From Rhopalosiphum padi (lineage: Eukaryota; Arthropoda; Insecta; Hemiptera; Aphididae): a DNA stretch of 64,000 nucleotides. Each line of letters opens with the position of its first letter. The stretch's first letter is position 1. Shown one piece after another: positions 37,901 through 49,901 of the stretch. The DNA is taken from positions 22,640,865 through 22,704,864 of the forward strand of contig NC_083599.1 of NCBI RefSeq assembly GCF_020882245.1, written 5' to 3'. Under the pieces are notes generated by a model. The model worked only from the letters and a program-made list of their open reading frames with translations. It did not search any database and was not told the origin of the DNA. A program made the position numbers and the translations under genes.

Positions 37901-40900
37901 CAGTGTCATAATAGAGAGAGGCTAATTTTATACTTTGCTCTGAATAAAAGATATTCTAGATCCGGCCCTGAATCTTCTTCGCACACAATATTACACGTAC
38001 ACGACTACAAAAAAATGTTGTTGCCAAATTAAGATGACGGTGGCGCGATAACGAAAAACCAAAGGTTCTTCGTACTATATTATTACCTAAAGGCGAAAAT
38101 ATACATAGGTATATTTTAAAACTGATTTTACCTTATTAATTTAAAATCAAATATTCAGATAACATTCTTTTATTTTATAATAAAAAATAAATATTGTATT
38201 AATTAATAATAATAATACATCGCGACTAGTTTGACCTACACTTACTGAAAAGCACCGCTGTCGCCGCTGCCGTCTCAATTTAATATTTATCTGGCAACGA
38301 CTGAAGCAGTAATTCACTTGGAAATTGCCTATATTAAACTCCTTAAAAACGGTCAGTATCGAATCCTTATTAAAAGTTTAATTAAACTAAAAGATTGAAA
38401 AATATAATACATAACATATTATCATGAAAAGGAAAATATTCTAAATTTTCATTACATAATATATAATAATAATATTTAGTTAAAATTGTACCAAGTGAAT
38501 TAAATAATATTCAAATATGATTAATATTTAAAAATAATCATAATAAAATGTAATAAATATTATAATAGTTAATTTTTTGGTTTTAATCTGTAAATTAAAA
38601 CGTGAGGTACAAGACATAATATTGTATATACCTTATTTATCAACAGTATAGATTTTATTATATTCATCCATTTCGAATTAAAATCACGAGATACAGTTTG
38701 TTCACAAGTCATTACAATACAGGAACGTTTTTTAAGATTTTTTCTAGAAGTTCGTTTTTCTATGACCTGGTAACAACCAACACACAAACACGAATCGGAT
38801 CCAATTAAGTGAGTAGCATCTATAAAAATATATGTACATTAAAATAATTTAAGATTTTAACAACTTGTAGTAAGTGAAATATTAATCAAAACTAGGTTTT
38901 CAAGACTTCAAGAGTCAAGACTAGGTTTAAAAATAGGTATTTAAATAAATATTTAGTTCTTTGTCTTAACCGTATGTACTTAGTTATTATTATTGTTAAA
39001 AATTATAATAAAAATGTCAAACATGTAATACAAAGTTCATACTTTCCAAACACGCTTTTTGCTTATCTGGATTCTTTATTTGTGCTATATGAAAAGGAGA
39101 TTCTAGCAAATCAAATTTTCTGTTACAAGAGCTGCATTCAGGCGTACAAGAATGATCTTTACGAATTAATGATTCTAATGGTTTTTTAGCTGAGACCAAA
39201 ATAGAACTAAAAAAAAAAAAATAATAAACTAACAATCTAATTATTAATTGACGTTGTTGATTGTTGTTCAGCTCTAGACGTTTATACATACTTGGTGGTA
39301 TGCTTTTGACCATCTTTTTTACCGTTTGAATTTTTCGATAAATACGAACACTTCACTTTTTCTGAAATGTATTAATTATGTATTTTTAAATTTTAAGTGA
39401 TAACAAGTAACAATTAAACAACAAATTTATACAAGGTGATTCTTTTATCAAAGGACATTTATTATTTCTAAAACTATTAATGTTTTTAAAAATTATAGTT
39501 TTTACATAATTTTAGACGTCACACAACATATTTTTACTATTTTTTATGAATTTTAATAATCTACAATTTACATTTTTTAGAAATGTACAGAAATTTTTTC
39601 GAAGTACCTTATATATTAAAGTCAAATTTTGGACGCGTAATTTATGAATTATAAAAATTTATAGTTTTGATGAGCGAATGCACAAGGTTTCCACAAAAAA
39701 TAGTTCAATACTTCGCTCATAAAAACTTTAAATACTATTATAATAGTACTGATTAACTTTTCGGCCAAAATTAAATTTTTATGTATCACAATAATCTCAA
39801 TAATATTCACTGTCAGAATATGAAATTAAAAATGGATGTCATTCACTAAAAAAATGTTGTTAATAATATTAAAATAAATAAGCTACCTGAATTAGGTTTA
39901 TCATGATTTGATTGTTCAGCATTTTCTTCATTAGCTATATTATTAACCTGAAAAATAAATTACTTTTGAAACGTTCTAGTAACCTTTTTTATTATTTTAT
40001 ATCAAAAATAAAGATTTATTAAAAATCATTCATTTAAATAATGAGCTGATGTGCAAAGGTAACTATTAGTTATCCAAAAATGTGTTATTATATATGTAAG
40101 TGTTGCATGTATGAAGAATTTATAAAATTGTCCGATTCTAGATAATTCCAAGGAAGTTAATTTTTTATAGGTATTAATAATATTAACACAATCTTTTTAA
40201 TGTCATATTAACCACCAAATTTAGAAAAAATTATTATCAAAATAAATGTTATAGTTATAAATATTAAACAGATATTTTTGCAATAGTATGAATTGTCTTC
40301 TATTAAATATTAATAACATCTATTTTAACATAAGAATTGTCGATGATTCTTTCAAATAAAAAACAACGAGCATAAAAATTGTTACCTTTGTATGGGTTTC
40401 ATTTTTTGGGGGTAGTTTAGATTGCACATTTTTTTTTTCACTTGGTACACTTGACAATAATCCTAGACCAATAATAAATTCTTTTTTCTGAGGTATTATT
40501 TCAGTTGTAGTTGTTTCATTAGCTTCATCTAATATGGATATAACTGGTTCATTTATTGTAATCTGTTGGGGATTTAATTTTAGGGATTTCTTTTTTTTTA
40601 TTACAACCATTTTAGAGTTGGTATTTGATACATTCTTTATACATTTTTTCTCTAAAGGTACTTTAGAAAGTGTGTTCGGTAGAGATACTATATTTTTTAC
40701 AGACACATCAGGATTAGCTTTCAGAAGAGTTAGTCCATTCTTTATAGGTATTACAGAATATTTTTTTAGTTTTGATAATTCCTTTTTTACAGGATTTTCT
40801 AAGCATGTATCTAGTAAAAATAATCTTTCTTTTACAATATCCTTAAAATATGAACTTGGTAGACTTAATTTTTCTATTAAATTCTCCTCTAGATATGTAA

Positions 40901-42806
40901 CTGGTAGAGAAGGATACACCTCGGAATTTATGTTTGATAGATTTTGTTGATTTCTTATATTTTTCTTGGAAAATTTTTTTTGGAGAAAAAGTTTATTATG
41001 CACAACCATCCCAAAATATGGTTTTGGCAAATTCAATTTCTTCTTTAAATTAATTCTGGAGTACAATTTTCCTAAATCTGATAAATTAACTAAAATAATT
41101 TTGGGATATATTTTTAAACAATATTTTTTATCTATTATAGTGTAATTGAAAAAGGTTTCTGGCGAACACCACAGTGTGTATATACATTTAGTCAAATTTG
41201 AATATGTAATTAGTGATTTTCCTGCTTTACAATATAATTTATTGGCAGGTGGTTCTTGTTCTGTTTTAGCTATTTCAGAATGTAATTCATTTGGAGACAA
41301 TTCAAGTTTTTTTTCGACTTTTTTTTTAGTATTTTTGAAACGAATTATTGATAGAGATAATCTAAATTTGGCTGTTATCTCGGAATAAGTTTTTGGCAGT
41401 CTTGGAGCTTCTGCCATATAAGTAATTTTAAAATATATTTCATGAGAAGATAGTAATTCTCTCATTTTAAACATTTTAGAATATATTTTTGATGTTTTTA
41501 TCATATCAGTCATTTTAGAATTCCATTTTTGAGATGATTGTATTTTTTCTATTTCTGTCATTAAAAAATATATTTTTGGTGTTATTTTGGAAAATGAATC
41601 ATGTAAAACCCTAGCTTCTTCATATTCCATTATCTTGGAATATATTTTTCGTGAGAAAGGCCCTTTTTCTGGCACACATAAATTTGATTCATGAAATTTT
41701 TTTTTTTTTTTTGTTTCTGATATTTCAGAAAACAATTCTCTAAGTAATGATGCTTCTTTCGTAATATTCTTTTTAGAATATGTTTCATGTGTTGATGATA
41801 TTTTTTCTGTTTCAAGCATTTCAGAATAATATGTTTTTTCTTCTTTTGACTTATTAACTTTGGAAAATAATGGTTGTGTATTAATATCATAAGAGCTCCA
41901 ACACTGAAGTAATAAAGGCTTAAAAATATTCAACTCATAGTTCTTATTGTTTTTATTTTTATTCTTAAAAATAGTTTCTTCTAAGTTATGAACATAACTT
42001 TCTTTAATAGTACAATCATGTAAAATATTGTTATCTAGACTAGTAGGAAAAGTATGATTAAAATAACAAGTATAAGTTTGATCAATAATTTTAACTTCTG
42101 AACTTGATCTAAACAGATCTAAGACCGGAATAATCTTGGAATTATGAAGTACTATAAAATTAATATTATAATACATATCATTTAAAGTCATATTTAAACA
42201 TTCAGTATATACTTTTAGGAGAAGTTGATTATTTGGTTTTATATTTCTTCTATTCTTCTTCCTTTCAACAAAAAATTCGCTCAAATTTTTTCGTTTTTTA
42301 TCACTTATGACCCTAACAGGCTGTTCATTAGTAAATGGTACAGTTAAATTTATTAATGATTCACAACAATTTGACTTATCTGAGTTTTTGGTGTTTATAG
42401 TATGGTTTTTTCCTATTTTTTTTTTTGTATTAAATATTTGTTGTGTCACCGCATCAGTATTAATTTTCATTGTTTGTTGTCTATTTACTTTAGTTTTAAT
42501 ATTTTTTGTTTGTTTTTTTTCTACTTTGATTTTTGCAAAGTCTTTTTGGGTTAAATTTTTTTTTTGTAATTTAGGAGAATATATAATTTTGTGATTTGGT
42601 TGGATTCTTTTTCTTTTGGTATTTGTAGTTTTCATATTATTGCTTATATTTTCTGCTATTGGTACAACTATAATTAACATAGATTGTTGGAAGTGCCGCA
42701 CACAATCATTTAATTCAAATGGATAGCAAGATTATATATCTTACTCAACTATCAAGATATTCATCATAAAACGAACCAGATTTTTCATTTTAATAAAACA
42801 CCAAAT
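31961..42806 (-). CDS. Unrecognised large Cys-rich, repeat-containing protein gene, eight exons
   Basis: I do not recognise the product. Exons on the minus strand: 40386-42806 (coding from ATG 42680), 39887-39947, 39292-39361, 39043-39206, 38632-38819, 35526-35600, 35149-35384 and 31961-34628. All introns are GT/AG and phase holds through all seven junctions, which strongly supports one transcript. The predicted protein is about 1,918 residues. Residues 1-765 are Lys-rich and basic with degenerate YSKI/YSEI-type repeats. Residues about 829-1024 are Cys/His-rich: CTPECSSC, CLCVGC, CIVMTC, CNAH, CQLC, CKPCH and HC, suggesting a multi-zinc fold. After that come 19 tandem heptads (TIPVDKP type) and a Thr/Ala/Ile-rich, mucin-like region, ending VIWKIDD. 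No signal peptide or membrane segment is obvious. The basic residues and Cys pairs would suit a nuclear, DNA- or chromatin-associated protein, but that is a guess. The start could also be ATG 42635. Confidence 0.8.
33584..33982 (-). repeat. Coding minisatellite: 19 tandem 21-bp units (heptads)
   Basis: In the last exon of the Cys-rich gene, 399 bp encode 19 consecutive seven-residue units. Examples are TIPVENP, TTQVDKS, TISVEKP, MVLVDKP, ITPVERP, TIPVDKP and TILIDKP. The consensus is roughly (T/I)-(I/T)-x-(V/I)-(D/E)-(K/N)-(P/S/L). Units have diverged but none is shifted in phase, so the array stays in frame. Confidence 0.9.
36299..37970 (+). mobile_element. TIR element carrying a MULE transposase fragment
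   Basis: The ends TAGGGCCGGATCT (36299-36311) and AGATCCGGCCCTG (37958-37970) are inverted complements. Subterminal inverted motifs occur on both sides: ACTTTGTACGGTC left and GACCGTACAAAATG right. An open frame with transposase similarity lies inside. A clear target duplication was not found. G- and C-homopolymers lie close to the left end. Confidence 0.7.
36861..37190 (+). pseudogene. MULE-type transposase C-terminal fragment
   Basis: The frame contains FLENYVSEN, PPKIWASFTYTLARTTNNCE and SFHSKINA. The W-x(n)-RTTNN-x-E-S-x-HS-K-x-N pattern is typical of the region after the catalytic core in Mutator-like transposases of insects, often FLYWCH-associated. The catalytic acidic residues are upstream and absent. 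The end of the frame (WTQLVLYLKFHW onwards) is element sequence containing repeated GGACTCAATT motifs, not transposase. Confidence 0.65.
38020..38303. mobile_element. CpG-richer block with inverted ends, possible MITE
   Basis: Left TTGTTGCCAAATTAAGATGA and right ATTTATCTGGCAACGACTG are loosely complementary. The interior has GGTGGCGCGATAACG and CACCGCTGTCGCCGCTGCCG, unusually GC-rich for this window. An alternative reading is an internal promoter within the host intron. The evidence does not separate the two. Confidence 0.35.
39434..39815. mobile_element. Family B MITE, one-ended copy
   Basis: The left end TACAAGGTGATTCTTTTATC is the same terminus as the TA-flanked element at 58244-58720. 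A matching right end is not clear; CAATAATATTCACTGTC near 39800 may be its decayed remains. It lies in an intron of the Cys-rich gene. Confidence 0.55.
41330..41860 (-). repeat. Degenerate protein repeats in the first coding exon of the Cys-rich gene
   Basis: Successive segments read TYSKKNITKE, LFSEISETKK, IYSKIMEYEE, SFSKITPKIY, KWNSKMTDMIK, IYSKMFKMRE, IYFKITYMAE and TYSEITAKFR. The unit is about 20-25 residues, with aromatic-S-K/E-I followed by an acidic or Met-rich stretch. The DNA-level repeat is decayed, indicating an old expansion. Confidence 0.6.
42741..42788 (-). promoter_or_regulatory. Upstream ORF in the 5' leader of the Cys-rich gene
   Basis: The leader exon has an acceptor at 42807-42808 (T-rich tract then CAG). 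A 15-codon frame starting at ATG 42788 and ending TAA (42741-42743) precedes the proposed start at 42680. A stop also lies upstream of the main frame. Such an upstream frame can reduce translation, but whether it acts here is not known. Confidence 0.4.
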
Positions 42807-43315
42807 CTGAAAAAAATAATAATTCTATTAAATAAGATTTTAAGATTCAGACAATTTCTTGGTATTTTAAACCATTAGTTAAATATATATTCTACCAACA
42901 TCATAATAACTATTGAAATATAAGTTTACTACCTATTAACATTAACTTGAATGTTAAAAGACGGGTATTAATAAATGTTAGTTCTTTAAAGTATTTATTC
43001 AAGTGTTGTAACTTTGTAAGTTTACAATAATATTTTATACTTGATGCTTATCAGTTATCTTTGACTAAGGATCTTCTTTATGGCTTTTTTTTTTTATAGG
43101 TAATATAGAGTTTCCTGTTAAACTGATATTGAGGGACTTTAATTGGTGCTTCAAATTGTAAAAGTATTTTAAAATAATTATTTTGTATTTACAATATATG
43201 TTTGATTTAAAAATGTAACATTAAACACTAATAATATTATACGATTTCTACTAGCCGTTGTTTTCTTATAATCTGCCACTGTTTAAATACTTAACAAATA
43301 TGATATAGATCTTAA

Positions 43316-43619
43316 CAGTGGCGGTTTGTCCCGAAAATGGACCTGTGTGCAAAACTAAAAAAAGGCCCCCCTCCTACATATTTTTATTCTAAATAATATA
43401 GATATACATAAATTTATATTTTATAACAATGATATATTGATATCAGATTGAGAAAATGAGAACCATTTGAAATTGAAAACAATTTTTTACTTTTTCGTAC
43501 ATAGCTAACTGTATTTATTTTATTTTTATTTTTTTGTGGAACGTTGAGCAGTAATGGGCTCCCCAAGCCGAAGGCCCGTGGCATTTGCACACATCGCACA
43601 CATGTATGACACGCCACTG
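43316..43619. mobile_element. hAT-type MITE with perfect target duplication
   Basis: The ends CAGTGGCGGTTTGTC and GACACGCCACTG are inverted complements with few mismatches. Both are flanked by the identical octamer GATCTTAA (43308-43315 and 43620-43627). It is 304 bp and non-coding. Confidence 0.92.
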
Positions 43620-43671
43620 GATCTTAAATAAGCTGTAGAATTAGCTGAATGTAATATTTCAACAATTGACG

Positions 43672-43919
43672 ACAGAGGCGTAGCCAGGATTTTTTTTATG
43701 GGGGGGGGAATACTTTTAACTTAAGTTAATGAAAATCAAAAACAACAAAACAAAAATACTGATAACATATTAACATTGATTTGCCATTAACGTATTTACT
43801 ATTTTAAATAATTAACATTTTTAAGACAATTTCCATATTTAAATTTAAATGTTTCGAAACGATATAAAAATAGGCCAATGGGGGGCTATAGCACCTTTAA
43901 TACCCTCTTGACTACGTCA
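43672..43919. mobile_element. Degraded MITE
   Basis: Left AGAGGCGTAGCCAGG and right CCTCTTGACTACGTC are imperfect inverted complements. A G-homopolymer follows the left end and GGGGGGCTATAGC precedes the right end. It lies about 45 bp from the preceding MITE. Confidence 0.5.
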
Positions 43920-44029
43920 AAGATCTAAGAACTATCGATCTAAGAAGAAACATTAACAAAGAATTTAAATTAATGTTTAAAGAATAGAAGTAGATATATA
44001 ATTAAATTATAATTAAATAACATTAATTC

Positions 44030-44717
44030 AGTGCTTGAAAGGAACGCGTTGAAAGGAATCCGTTCCTTTTTCATGTTTAGGAACGTATTGGAATTTCGTT
44101 CACTTTTTAAAGGAACATGAACAAATTTGTTGTTCCTTCGTTCAGTTGTTTTAAAAATAAAAGTAATTACATTATTTTTAGAACTTAAAGGAAAAAAATA
44201 TATAGCTTCTTTTGAAATTTAGTAGCTAAAATAAAGAGCTATACAAATAAACCTGTATATATGATAATGTTTACAAAATGTCAGTTCTGTCGCGGCGGCC
44301 TTATCGGTGAGACATCGTTAATTTAACTGATAGCATGTTTGAAACCTTAATTATGTTAAAGCAAAATAAAATCTATATTTAAATACACTATAATACTGTA
44401 AAAGGAATAAGGTAACAATATAATGATTAATATATACTATGGTCTATAATAATAGTTATATCTTATATGTATCTACAGAAGTAATTTTTTAAATAAGTTA
44501 AAACTATTACTAAATAACAGTGTGTTATGTTTAAAATTAAAACAATTGAAATATAAAAATGTACGAAGTACCTGTTTTTTAATTTTATTTTACTTCACAT
44601 TAAAAAGGAACAAGTTCCTTTCTTCAAGACAGGAACGGTAAAGGATTTAGTTCCTTTTTAATAAGAGGAACGTGAACGTGAACTAGTTCCTTTTTAAAAT
44701 GAACTTTCTAAGCACTT
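44030..44717. mobile_element. MITE with repeated GGAAC subterminal motifs
   Basis: The ends AGTGCTTGAAAGGAACG and GAACTTTCTAAGCACTTT are inverted complements with mismatches. Each subterminal region contains several GGAAC/GTTCC motifs (such as GGAACGTATTGG, AGGAACATGAAC, GAACGTGAACTAGTTCC). Repeated subterminal motifs are typical transposase-binding arrays of hAT elements. The interior is AT-rich and non-coding. Confidence 0.7.
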
Positions 44718-46248
44718 TTATTTAATATTAATTTTTAAACTAAATTAGAAAATGACTGATTTTGGATACCAAATTGTCTGTAAAAACAAACGTCAATAAA
44801 ATCCTACAAATCCATTTTCGGATGTTAAATTAATGAATCCTGAAAACTACTATAAAATTACTATAACAATACCTTGAATTTTTATTTTTATTTTTATTTA
44901 AACTTTCCTAATTAGGTAATAAATGTATTTTACTTCTACTATGTTTTATTATTTTTATTCAAATTAAACATAGGTAATATTATTTTAATATTCACAGCAC
45001 AACATTATATATTATTAATATACTATCTAATATTAGGATCGGCATTATCCACTTATCAAAATCCGTAAGGTAATTATAATACAGTTATAATTTACAACAA
45101 ACTATTAAAATGTTTATAAAATAACTTATAACGAGACTTATTAGTAGTGTACCTATTAATGGAAAATCCAAAGTTCAATTGGCTTAGCAGCAAACGTGTG
45201 TAAACAAATTAGTGAAGTTTTAAAAAATAATTGTAAATACCTACTAGTGATGAGAAAAAACGCATAAATTTTGTGCGACTACCTAACGCGAAATGTAAAA
45301 TCTCTAAATCAGGAAAAAATATAGTACGTAAGTTCTTATAAAATAAACGATCTATACATGAGTGTTTCAGATTCTTTCACCTAGTTAACGAACTTTTATA
45401 GTTGAAACTAATATTTTATATTACACAATGTACTAGAAAATGTCGTCCAATAAGTGAACCGTATTTTTTTTAAAGATACAGTGAAATATTTCTGTGGAAG
45501 GGGCTTTACTTATTTTCATTAATTTGTTATTCGTATTATGAATTAAGAATATTATATTAGATAAGATAATATTATTAATATTATATAATAAATTATGTCT
45601 CGTAGTACAGAGCTAAGCAATTATTTTAAGAATTATTTTTTAAAAACTCAGCAATTAGGTATTAAATAATTATTTTTTAAAAAAATCCACACTCGAAAAA
45701 GTACCTACATACCTAATTTATTATTAAAAGCATAACGAATACTAAATACTTTTATGAATTTTATTTTTATACGTTATTGACAATTGTGAATTATTTACAA
45801 CATCGTCTAGAGTCCACCAGTTTAAACCATATAATTTACGCACGATAAATTCAATGAACTTGACCTTAATCTTGAACTAGTTTATTTTGAAAACCATGAA
45901 CAAGAAATAGCTAATTTTTAAAAAGAACTTTCCCATCATTGGTGAATATTAATTTAAAATTTCAAGGAGACTATTGGACGTAAAATGATTCAATTATTAA
46001 TACCTATTCATTACTATTTTATTTTAAATTTAGCTAAATGTGATAAATACTTAATTGTTAATTGTTATTGTCGTGTTACCATCATTAACATTTTTATATT
46101 AGTCAATGGTAATTACCCATAAAACACATAATACCGTATAATCGCATAATGATTGCTATATATATTTTTTTAATAATTTGAATGATTATGACGTAAATAT
46201 TCAAAGATTTATCTTGATTATGAAATAAATAAATAACATCTGTGTAAA

Positions 46249-46272
46249 ATAATAATAATAATAATAATAATA
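46249..46272. repeat. (AAT)n microsatellite
   Basis: A pure run of AAT units. Confidence 0.85.
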
Positions 46273-48004
46273 CCTATATAAAAAAAAATAAAAATACTGT
46301 TATAAATATACTGTTTGTTTATCAAAGTTTTGATGACGAAAAGTATGACCTAGTAGAAATATTTGAGATAATTTTTTTACTAATTTGTTATTACAACGGT
46401 TGTTGTTATTGTAGATCAATTTGAAATAAATATCGATAAAAAATGATCGCTTGAAAATTTAACAAAATTTATAAAAATTACGAAAATATGCAAAATATTT
46501 TGTAAATAAAAATTTTAAAATGTCAATTTTTATAGCTAAGATTTGATAATTGTATGTTCCGTAAAAATAACTACACATTGTTATTTTTCAAATTTTTGCT
46601 ATACCTCCATAATCAACTATCAAGACACATTTTCCGTGAAAACGGCTATACAACTATAAAAAAAACCAAATTACAGCTATTAAATTGTAAGATTCAAAGA
46701 GAGGCGAGCCCACTTGTTTAATACAAAATAATTTTTTGTTATATTTTCGGTATACATGCATGTATATTTATATGTTTTTTCAAAGCATTAATTCGTTTTT
46801 AAAATAAAATATAGTATTTACAAGAAAAATATGTTTAAAATATTATTATAAGTGTCTATATTACATTATATTACCTACCTACCTATTGGCTATTAATAAA
46901 TGTATAACAAAAAAAAGAAATTATTGAACTGATTCATCATATTTTTTAAATGAGATGCACTTAAATCTTTTACTAATATATATATTTTTTTTAAATAAAT
47001 AAAATACTTATGATTAACATTTATTTTATAGTTTATTCTTTCAAAATAGCTATTATGTTAATGTTATTAATTATTAAAATTATTTTTACAATTTTTCCAA
47101 AAAAAACTCGAATAATTTTATTTGTATCAAATCATACCTGAAAACTAGACCATTATAGTCTATAGATTCTAAGCCGCTGATGAACGTACTGATTTTACAA
47201 TGTACCTATTTGTGTGTGTATGCAATATATATACACGATAAATATTTGAAAAATGAAATTTTACATTTAACAAGTGTGGTTTTTGATAGAATTTTTACCT
47301 AGTTTGTAATTTATACAAGTTAAACTTAAAAATTACCAGTATTTTTCAAAATAATTTGAAAAAAAAAATTAAGAAATAATGAGATTTTTTACGTAATACA
47401 AGTTTTGAATAAATCGATTTTTTTTTGTTGTTGTGATAACTCATAAACAAATAACCAAAGGAACTTGTAATTTTCAGATATTTCAACTCGTTTGAATTAT
47501 TTATATGACATTTGAAACTGTCATATTTTCACTAGGTAAAAAAGCTTGAAAATATAATTCAAGATCTCACATAAATTGTTATTATTGATATTTAAAGTAC
47601 ATACGCACAATTTATTTTTATTTTTGCAATTGAAAATGTCCATTTTTCACTGTTAAGGCTTAAAGTTAATACAAAGTTCCTAATAAATACTTAGTACATA
47701 TTAAACAAAAATGGGCATATATTTTTTTTATAGGCATTTAAGTTCAAATGTGGATGAAATAATATATTCAAAGTTATTAATAACAATATTCATTTTTTTG
47801 TTATGATTCAAAAACATTATTTGAAGAAATTTAAAATGTTTACGTATATTATTATATTTTATACGCACAATGATATTTTCAAATGTAATGTTTTGGTTAA
47901 AAATTAATTCATCCTATTGTAATTAGTAACAAATTATAAAATCAATTACTTTATTTAATAGTATAATAGTAAAAAAAACATGACGTAAAATAGAGGTTAG
48001 TGGT

Positions 48005-48530
48005 CAGTGTTGGGTAGTAACGTAACGAAAGTAACACGTTACTGTAACGCCGTTACTTTGTTTGTAACGCGTTACGTAATTTAATTACAATTATTTTCAA
48101 ATAACGAAAATGTAATGAAATTTACTTTTGATGAGTAATTTACATAGTATAACGCGTTACAGTTTTAAATTATTTAGTACCTATTGCGAATTTCAAAAAA
48201 AAAAAAAAACTTAAAAATAATGCGGGTATTATTTATATAAGTGGCTAATGATTATACGTTCCTAATGTAATATGTACATCTTCAAATTATACCATATTTT
48301 CTGTAGGAAGTATATTTCTAGTTCCTTTGCTTTTTAAATGATAATTGCTAAGCAATTAAAAAAAAAAAAATTGTAACAAGAAAGTAACGTAGTTACTTTT
48401 ATATTTGAAAATTAAAGTAATTTCATTACAATTTTATTTAAGTAACGAGTAATGTAACTTCATTACTTGTATCTCTATGTAACGAGTAAAGGAACTTCAT
48501 TACTTTTTAAAAGTAACTTACCCAACACTG
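48005..48530. mobile_element. MITE with GTAACG subterminal arrays
   Basis: The ends CAGTGTTGGGTAGTAACG and AGTAACTTACCCAACACTG are inverted complements. Inside each end are many copies of GTAACG or GTTACT (GTAACGTAACGAAAGTAAC, TGTAACGCCGTTACT, GTAACGCGTTACG). The complementarity may extend outward (TTAGTG left, CACTAA right). Length is 526 bp and it is non-coding. Confidence 0.85.
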
Positions 48531-48559
48531 CACTAAATAGGCTGATAGACTGTTTCCGT

Positions 48560-48665
48560 TCAGAATAATTTTTCATGTACAATTTTGTATAATTGAATTC
48601 AAATTTAACACATCCAGTACAGTAACCCACTCGAAACCTACCATACAGCAGAGTGGTACCGCTTG
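48560..48665. repeat. Dispersed repeat, related to 10480-10660
   Basis: It shares the ordered blocks ATGTACAATTTTGTATAATTG, GAATTCAAATTTAACACATC and AGTACAGTAACCC-like sequence with the ERGIC3 intron copy. It starts about 30 bp after a MITE end. Confidence 0.5.
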
Positions 48666-49861
48666 CTTGCTTTTTTGTCATTATCTTAGTTTTTTACTTC
48701 ATTGAACAACAGCATAAATAAATAATACATTTCATAACACGAAAAATATAATTTTGAATGAGTAGAGAATTTTAGATGAGTGGAGTGGAGTAGCATAGAG
48801 ATACTCCGCAAAACACCATTCATCTAAACTTTAAATATCTACTTAAAAATATTTATAAAGAAAATAAAAATCAAAAAAGGTGAATTGATTTGAAAAAATA
48901 GAATCTGTTATTACAACAATGCACCTTTCAATGGAATAAAAATAACAGTACATATTATGTAAAAATGTTTCAGATACATAAAAAATTCGAAAATTATTAT
49001 TATTGAAAAAAATGAAAAAGCGTAAAGAATATATTTTATAAAAATACTGTAATTTTTATTTTTTCTATAGTATAGAAGGAATACAAAAATTGGAACAAGT
49101 CGGTGTTATACAAATAACCAATACACGTTTTCACATTTTTTTATGCATAATAATTATATTATTGTTATTAAATTTACTTTAAAATACATAAATCTACAAT
49201 GGAAATGTAACAATAAATAATATTATGATATATTATATCATATAATTAGGCTATAAAACCATTAATTACCATTATTATGTCATAATATTACACCATCAAA
49301 TTTTAACCATTTTTACCAATTATAAACGTTTAAACATTTAGGTAGTTACCTACAACAATATTAGCATTTGCTCAAGTATAATGTACTGCCACTTAGGCAC
49401 GAAAGTATTAATTTTCATCATCAGAATATCAGATGCAGATCTAGTAAGATATAATATATATTATGTAAAACCAAAATCGATATTACATGGTTGAGAAAAT
49501 TTTTTTAATTTTTAACTTAAATTAATTTATAGGGAATATTTAAATTTAATTAAATCGTATATTATAAGGTTAATGTAAACGTAAGTTGTAAATAATTATA
49601 AAAAAAATTGTTTTTTTATATATTTGGTTAGTGATTATCTAATAGTAATAATAATGATCAAATTTATATCATTAAAAGTATCTAAAAATAAAAAAAAAAA
49701 ACCAACAGAAATCATTTGGTTACGAAAATAGCATTTGACCTATTCACGATAACTACCTCCAAAACATTTCAAATGCATTAAATTTTAATAGTAATTAAAA
49801 ACACGTAATTCGGACATCGTAGGACCACGCCATGCGTACAAAAATAATAATTTTATTCAAT

Positions 49862-49870
49862 AACAATAAC

Positions 49871-49900
<30 letters not shown>
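49862..49900. repeat. (AAT)n microsatellite
   Basis: An uninterrupted run of AAT units follows AAC-interrupted units. Confidence 0.9.

Positions 49901-49901
<1 letters not shown>

Larger units (their letters stand above)
35601..38631 (-). other. Intron of the Cys-rich gene containing transposons
   Basis: This 3 kb intron separates exons ending ILLINK and starting FNFRVQTNEE. It contains the Mutator-like element 36299-37970 and a CpG-richer block at 38020-38303. The rest is AT-rich. Confidence 0.75.

Noticed and set aside
40534..42594. Several plus-strand Phe-rich frames
   Set aside because: Mirror images of Lys-rich (AAA/AAG) codons of the minus-strand exon.
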